A DNA stretch of 7,095 bases from Bacteroidota bacterium (GTDB taxonomy: Bacteria > Bacteroidota > Bacteroidia > Bacteroidales > CAJPTX01): positions 1-7,095 of the forward strand of contig PDRH01000121.1 in assembly GCA_002748015.1 (NCBI GenBank), given 5' to 3'. Shown piece by piece: positions 5,701 through 7,095 of this stretch; the stretch's first letter is position 1; each line of letters opens with the position of its first letter. The notes beneath the pieces are model-generated. The model had not been told where the DNA came from. It worked only from the letters and a program-made list of their open reading frames with translations, and did no database searches. The position numbers and the translations under genes were made by a program.

Positions 5701-5874
5701 AAACGCCCCCATAGAGAGATTAACATCGGGTTGAAAAGCCCCATACAGAATGCCGCAGCAAACCGCCTACGCGGAACGAAGCTAAAACGGCCCGGACACC
5801 TATCGGCATCCGAACCGTTAATAGCTGGTTATAAGTTAGATACTAAGGGTTAGCCCCGCAGGATAGGGGCGTTT
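5701..5874 (+). ncRNA. Candidate structured non-coding RNA, about 174 bases, family unknown
   Basis: The gap between murF-alr and rsmE holds nested inverted repeats. Positions 5701-5712 pair with 5863-5874 (12 positions, one mismatch on the plus strand), 5719-5724 with 5817-5822, and 5748-5755 with 5804-5811. Inside are two hairpins: 5728-5741, which on the plus strand is GGGUU-GAAA-AGCCC with a GNRA loop, and 5763-5774, CCGC-CUAC-GCGG, framed by AGC/GCU. Most intervening plus-strand bases are A (54 A against 29 T by hand count), as is usual for unpaired parts of real RNAs, so I favour the plus strand. Against this, the outer and third stems each have a G-U pair on the minus strand where the plus strand has a mismatch. 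RNase P, tmRNA and SRP signatures are absent. Length and rod shape with a central open region recall 6S RNA, but I recognise no 6S sequence. No canonical promoter or U-tract fixes its ends. Confidence 0.45.
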
Positions 5875-5892
5875 CGAGGGCTACATATGGGG

Positions 5893-7095
5893 CTACTCGG
5901 AGAAATACACCCGCGGCACCCGCGCAGACACGGTGGCGAGTATCTCGTAGGGGATGGTGCCCGCCCACGCAGCCAGCTGGGAGATGGTGGGCTCAGCTCC
6001 GAAGATTACGGCCTCATCGCCGGGTTGGACATCCAGACCTGTAATGACCACCATGCAGGTATCCATACATATATTACCAATGGTCGGGCATAGCCTGCCG
6101 GCAATCTGCACCGCACCAACCCCCTGGCCAAGGCGACGGCTCAGGCCATCGGCATAGCCAATGGGAAGGGTGGCGATGGTGGTTGGCTCGGTAATTCGGC
6201 CATGCCGACCGTAGCCGACGGTATCGCCTGGCTGGAGATGCTTCACCTGCTGGATGTAGCTACGGAGGGTGGCCACGGGCTCCAGCTGTCCATCAGGATT
6301 TACCGAGACACCATGCAGGCCTATGCCGAGGCGCACCATGTCAAACTGCGCCTGGGGGAAGCGCTCTATGCCAGCGGAGTTGAGCACGTGGCGCGTAGGG
6401 CGGTACCCGAGTACATCGGCTATGCGCTCGTAGAGGATGGAGTATAGGTTAATCTGCCCAAGGGTGAACTCGTCCTCCTGGGGGTCATCGGCCGCGGCCA
6501 GATGGGTAAATACGGATGCTACACGGATGCGACTCAAACGGGGGAGAACGGCCAGAAGGGTGTCTATATCCTCCGGGGCGAAGCCCACACGGTGCATACC
6601 GGTATCGAGCTTAATGTGTACGGGATAATCGCCCACGCCCATGCGCTCGAGGGTGTCATGGAAGAGCTGCAGGCTATGGGCGGAGAATATCTCGGGCTCG
6701 AGGTGCTGCTCCACCATCTGCTCGAAGGAGTCAGGTTCGGGGTTGAGCACTAGGATGGGGAGCTTGATATTGGCCCGGCGGAGAGTTACCCCCTCATCGG
6801 CTATGGCCACGCCGAGGTAGTTGACCTTATGGTACTCGAGGAACTGCCCCAGCTCCTTGTGGCCATTCCCGTAGGCATAGGCCTTCACGAGGACCAGCAG
6901 CTTAACGCCTTTGGACAGCTGCGCACGGCAGTGGGTGAGGTTGCGCTCGAGGGCCTTCATGTTAATCTCGAGTACGGTGCGGTGGACACGCTTCTCGAGC
7001 TGGTGGCATATGCGCTCAAACTCGAAGGTTCGCCCCCCCTTGAGGAGTACTGCCGAGTTCTTGAGGCTGTCCTGCTTGAAGTGCGCTATGAACTC
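5893..7095 (-). CDS. murF-alr: Bifunctional MurF ligase / alanine racemase, C-terminal 400 residues, partial
   Basis: The frame is open to the right edge, so the beginning (most of MurF) is missing. The first 45 visible residues are the end of the MurF ligase domain (SAVLLKGGRTFEFERI, then EKRVHRTVLEIN), which adds D-Ala-D-Ala to the UDP-MurNAc-tripeptide. A complete PLP-dependent alanine racemase follows without a stop: Lys71 in VKAYAYGNG binds PLP, Lys162 lies in IKLDTGMHR, NSAG at 239-242 and Arg255 are conserved, Tyr314 in IGYADG is the second catalytic base, and MDTCM at 344-348 lines the active site. The fusion is standard in Bacteroidetes and joins D-alanine production to its use in the cytoplasm. 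The internal ATG at 6958-6960 falls at the domain junction inside the conserved EIN-M-KALERNL segment and is not the gene start. TAG at 5893-5895 ends the gene. Confidence 0.96.
   Translation of the reverse strand, partial: EFIAHFKQDSLKNSAVLLKGGRTFEFERICHQLEKRVHRTVLEINMKALERNLTHCRAQLSKGVKLLVLVKAYAYGNGHKELGQFLEYHKVNYLGVAIADEGVTLRRANIKLPILVLNPEPDSFEQMVEQHLEPEIFSAHSLQLFHDTLERMGVGDYPVHIKLDTGMHRVGFAPEDIDTLLAVLPRLSRIRVASVFTHLAAADDPQEDEFTLGQINLYSILYERIADVLGYRPTRHVLNSAGIERFPQAQFDMVRLGIGLHGVSVNPDGQLEPVATLRSYIQQVKHLQPGDTVGYGRHGRITEPTTIATLPIGYADGLSRRLGQGVGAVQIAGRLCPTIGNICMDTCMVVITGLDVQPGDEAVIFGAEPTISQLAAWAGTIPYEILATVSARVPRVYFSE

Noticed and set aside
5701..5874. RNase P RNA, tmRNA or SRP RNA identity for the structured gap
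   Set aside because: Partial look-alikes such as ACAGAA and CCGGACACC occur, but the invariant GAGGAAAGUCC, the tmRNA tRNA-like ends and the SRP GNAR-loop signature were not found on either strand.
7032..7038. Run of seven C (G on the coding strand) in murF-alr as a phase-variation tract
   Set aside because: It is short, lies in conserved MurF sequence, and similar C runs are common throughout this GC-rich window.

Overview
The window looks like a chromosomal fragment of a GC-rich member of the Bacteroidales, probably a Porphyromonas or close relative. Four things point there: a murF-alr fusion, an RprY-type response regulator, the porG (DUF6089, type IX secretion)-uppS-bamA gene order, and two promoters matching the Bacteroidetes form TTTG-N20-TAnnTTTG. 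All protein genes lie on the minus strand, so transcription runs from high to low coordinates. The genus is inferred from family content and synteny and was not checked against a database.

In transcription order: (1) 7095-5893, the 3' part of a bifunctional murF-alr gene (end of the MurF ligase plus a complete alanine racemase), cut by the window edge. (2) 5892-5539, a 354-base non-coding gap holding nested inverted repeats of about 174 bases that suggest a structured RNA, plus a perfect 12-base palindrome. (3) rsmE, 16S rRNA m3U1498 methyltransferase. (4) rprY, an orphan-looking OmpR/PhoB regulator whose receiver lacks the phospho-acceptor aspartate. (5) A canonical promoter and a strongly folded leader of about 155 bases. 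(6) A cytoplasmic-looking GH16-fold protein with both catalytic glutamates replaced, followed by a U-tract terminator. (7) nadK, starting at TTG. (8) porG, overlapping uppS by one base. (9) A second canonical promoter and the signal-peptide region of what is probably bamA.

The genes mostly serve envelope construction and basic metabolism: peptidoglycan precursors (MurF-Alr), the undecaprenyl lipid carrier (UppS), outer-membrane assembly (probable BamA) and type IX secretion (PorG), alongside NADP supply (NadK) and ribosome modification (RsmE). No phage, insertion sequence, CRISPR array, tRNA or rRNA was seen. The items most worth a second look are the intergenic RNA candidate, the degenerate RprY receiver, the catalytically dead GH16-fold protein with its structured leader, and a change of G/C strand bias at the RNA locus although gene direction does not change.
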